A stretch of DNA of 8,005 nt, from assembly GCA_027489105.1 (NCBI GenBank), contig JAIYAJ010000304.1:1-8005 (forward strand), written 5' to 3'. This DNA is from Zymomonas sp. (lineage in GTDB: Bacteria > Pseudomonadota > Alphaproteobacteria > Sphingomonadales > Sphingomonadaceae). Positions 6,869-8,005 of the stretch are shown here, piece after piece. Every line of letters begins with the position of its first letter. Position 1 is the first letter of the stretch. Below the pieces are notes generated by a model, which was given only the letters and a program-made list of their open reading frames with translations, was not told the DNA's origin and did not search any database. A program made the position numbers and the translations under genes.

Positions 6869-8005
6869 ATGAGCAAGCCGAACCGCCCCGACCGCCGCAC
6901 CTTCGCGATCATCTCGCATCCCGACGCCGGCAAGACCACGCTGACCGAAAAGCTCCTCTATTTCGGCGGCGCGATCCACCTGGCCGGCGAGGTGAAGGCG
7001 CGCGGCCAGACCCGCCTCGCCCGGTCCGACTGGATGAAGATCTAGCAGCAGCGCGGCATTTCGGTCACCTCGTCGGTGATGACCTTCGAGCGCGACGGCA
7101 TCACCTTCAACCTGCTCGACACGCCGGGCCACGAGGACTTCTCGGAGGACACTTATCGCACGCTGACCGCCGTCGACTCGGCGGTGATGGTGATCGACGC
7201 GGCCAAGGGCATCGAGCCGCAGACCCGCAAGCTGTTCGAGGTCTGCCGGCTGCGCTCGGTCCCGATCATCACCTTCATCAACAAGGTCGACCGCGAGGGC
7301 CGTCCGCCGTTCGAACTGCTCGACGAAGTGGCCGACGCACTGGCGCTCGACGTCGCGCCGATGAGCTGGCCTGCCGGCATGGGCGGCACCTTCGAAGGAA
7401 TCTACGATCTGGCCCGCGACCGGCTGCACCGGCCTGCGGACGACGCCACCGGCGCGTTCGAGGGCGATTCGGTCTCGGTTTCGGGCCTTGGCGACTCGCA
7501 GCTGGACGATCTGCTGTCGGCCGAAGCGGTCGCGCTGCTGCGCGAAGAGGCCGAACTGGCCCAGGCCGGCTATGCACCGTTCGATGAGGAGGCCTATCTC
7601 CATGGCGACCTGACCCCGGTCTATTTCGGCTCCGCGCTCAAGGATTTCGGCGTCGAGCAGCTGATCGACGCGCTCGCCGACTTCGCGCCCAGCCCGCGCC
7701 CGCAGCCGGGCGAGCCGCGCGACGTCGATCCCGGCGAGCCCAATGTCGCCGGCTTCGTGTTCAAGGTGCAGGCGAACATGAACCCGCAGCACCGCGACCG
7801 CGTCGCCTTCATGCGGCTCTGCTCGGGCAAGTTCCGGCGCGGCATGAAGCTGAACCAGGTCGGCACCGGCAAGGTGATCGCCATCAATTCGCCGATCCTC
7901 TTCTTCGCCCAGGACCGCGAGATCGCCGACGAGGCCTTCCCCGGCGACATCATCGGCATCCCCAACCATGGCACGCTGCGCGTCGGCGACACGCTGACCG
8001 AAGGC
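6869..8005 (+). pseudogene. prfC: Peptide chain release factor 3 (RF3), interrupted by an in-frame amber codon and cut by the window end
   Basis: RF3 is the translational GTPase that removes RF1/RF2 from the ribosome after termination. Reading from the ATG at 6869 gives 379 codons to the window edge, about 70% of the 529-residue E. coli protein. Motifs are in order: P-loop SHPDAGKT (16-23), switch I region SDWMKI-x-QQRGISV, G3 DTPGHEDFSEDTYRTLTAVD (from 84), G4 NKVD (138-141) and a G5-like SALKDFG. The domain II segment beginning FVFKVQANMNPQHRDRVAFM follows. Codon 59 is TAG where RF3, EF-G and LepA all keep Glu, so one base change (GAG to TAG) explains it. I found no frameshift or second stop, and codon bias is unchanged downstream, so any inactivation is recent. 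The only conventional product is 58 residues; restart at the in-frame ATG 7079 would lack the P-loop. The start has no strong Shine-Dalgarno, but no in-frame alternative lies just upstream. Confidence 0.93.
7043..7045 (+). other. Premature amber (TAG) codon in prfC
   Basis: The codon is read as TAG in the prfC frame, between ATC (Ile58) and CAG (Gln60). The conserved residue here is Glu, so a G-to-T change at 7043 is the simplest origin. The two CAG codons that follow are ordinary Gln codons of the family, but UAG followed by CAG is also a fairly weak stop context. Confidence 0.95.

Noticed and set aside
7043..7045. Pyrrolysine or amber reassignment at the prfC stop
   Set aside because: The position is a conserved Glu with no catalytic need for a special residue, no Pyl machinery is seen, and such a code change is not known in sphingomonads. 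A point mutation is simpler.
7079..7081. Internal restart of prfC at an in-frame ATG
   Set aside because: The product would lack the P-loop and switch I, so it could not be a working GTPase, and no Shine-Dalgarno precedes it.
6811..7587. 258-codon + strand frame and a 372-codon - strand frame (6851-7969) over prfC
   Set aside because: Both are alternative frames of RF3 coding sequence. They look attractive only because the real frame is broken at 7043; neither has a recognisable motif.

Overview
The base composition is high GC with strong G/C third-position bias. Together with the protein families present, this suggests an alphaproteobacterial chromosome, most likely a sphingomonad (Sphingomonas, Sphingobium, Sphingopyxis or a relative). 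That placement is inferred from protein likeness and the style of the intergenic palindromes, not from a marker gene. The window is mostly ordinary housekeeping and metabolic DNA, with one striking broken gene at the right end.

Left block (1-2404, + strand): the last part of a FadN-like 3-hydroxyacyl-CoA dehydrogenase/enoyl-CoA hydratase is followed by a 596-residue acyl-CoA dehydrogenase. The two enzymes catalyse successive steps of fatty acid beta-oxidation and probably belong to one operon. The 158-base gap between them holds a tight cluster of five adjoining hairpins (477-588) that looks like a mobile or repeated palindromic element. A perfect 28-base palindrome with flanking A and T runs (2430-2458) then serves as a shared terminator for this operon and the converging helicase gene.

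Middle block (2474-5634): a DEAD-box RNA helicase of the DeaD/CsdA type (core, DbpA-like RNA-binding domain, Arg/Gly/Pro-rich tail) lies on the - strand. A 314-base divergent intergenic region separates it from a membrane acyltransferase of the acyltransferase-3 family on the + strand. That region holds a perfect 10+2+10 inverted repeat with a GANTC site across its middle.

Right block (5589-8005): a YhiN/HI0933-type flavoprotein on the - strand overlaps the 3' end of the acyltransferase gene by 46 bases. Divergent from it, starting at 6869, is prfC (peptide chain release factor 3), cut off by the window end. Its reading frame is otherwise perfect, but codon 59 is an amber TAG where the family has a conserved Glu (expected GAG), between the P-loop and the DTPGH motif. 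As written the gene can make only a 58-residue fragment. This is either a recent nonsense mutation or sequence error, or, much more speculatively, a readthrough-controlled release-factor gene. It is the most interesting observation in the window. All five other genes end in TGA.

I see no tRNA, rRNA, CRISPR array, transposase or phage gene.
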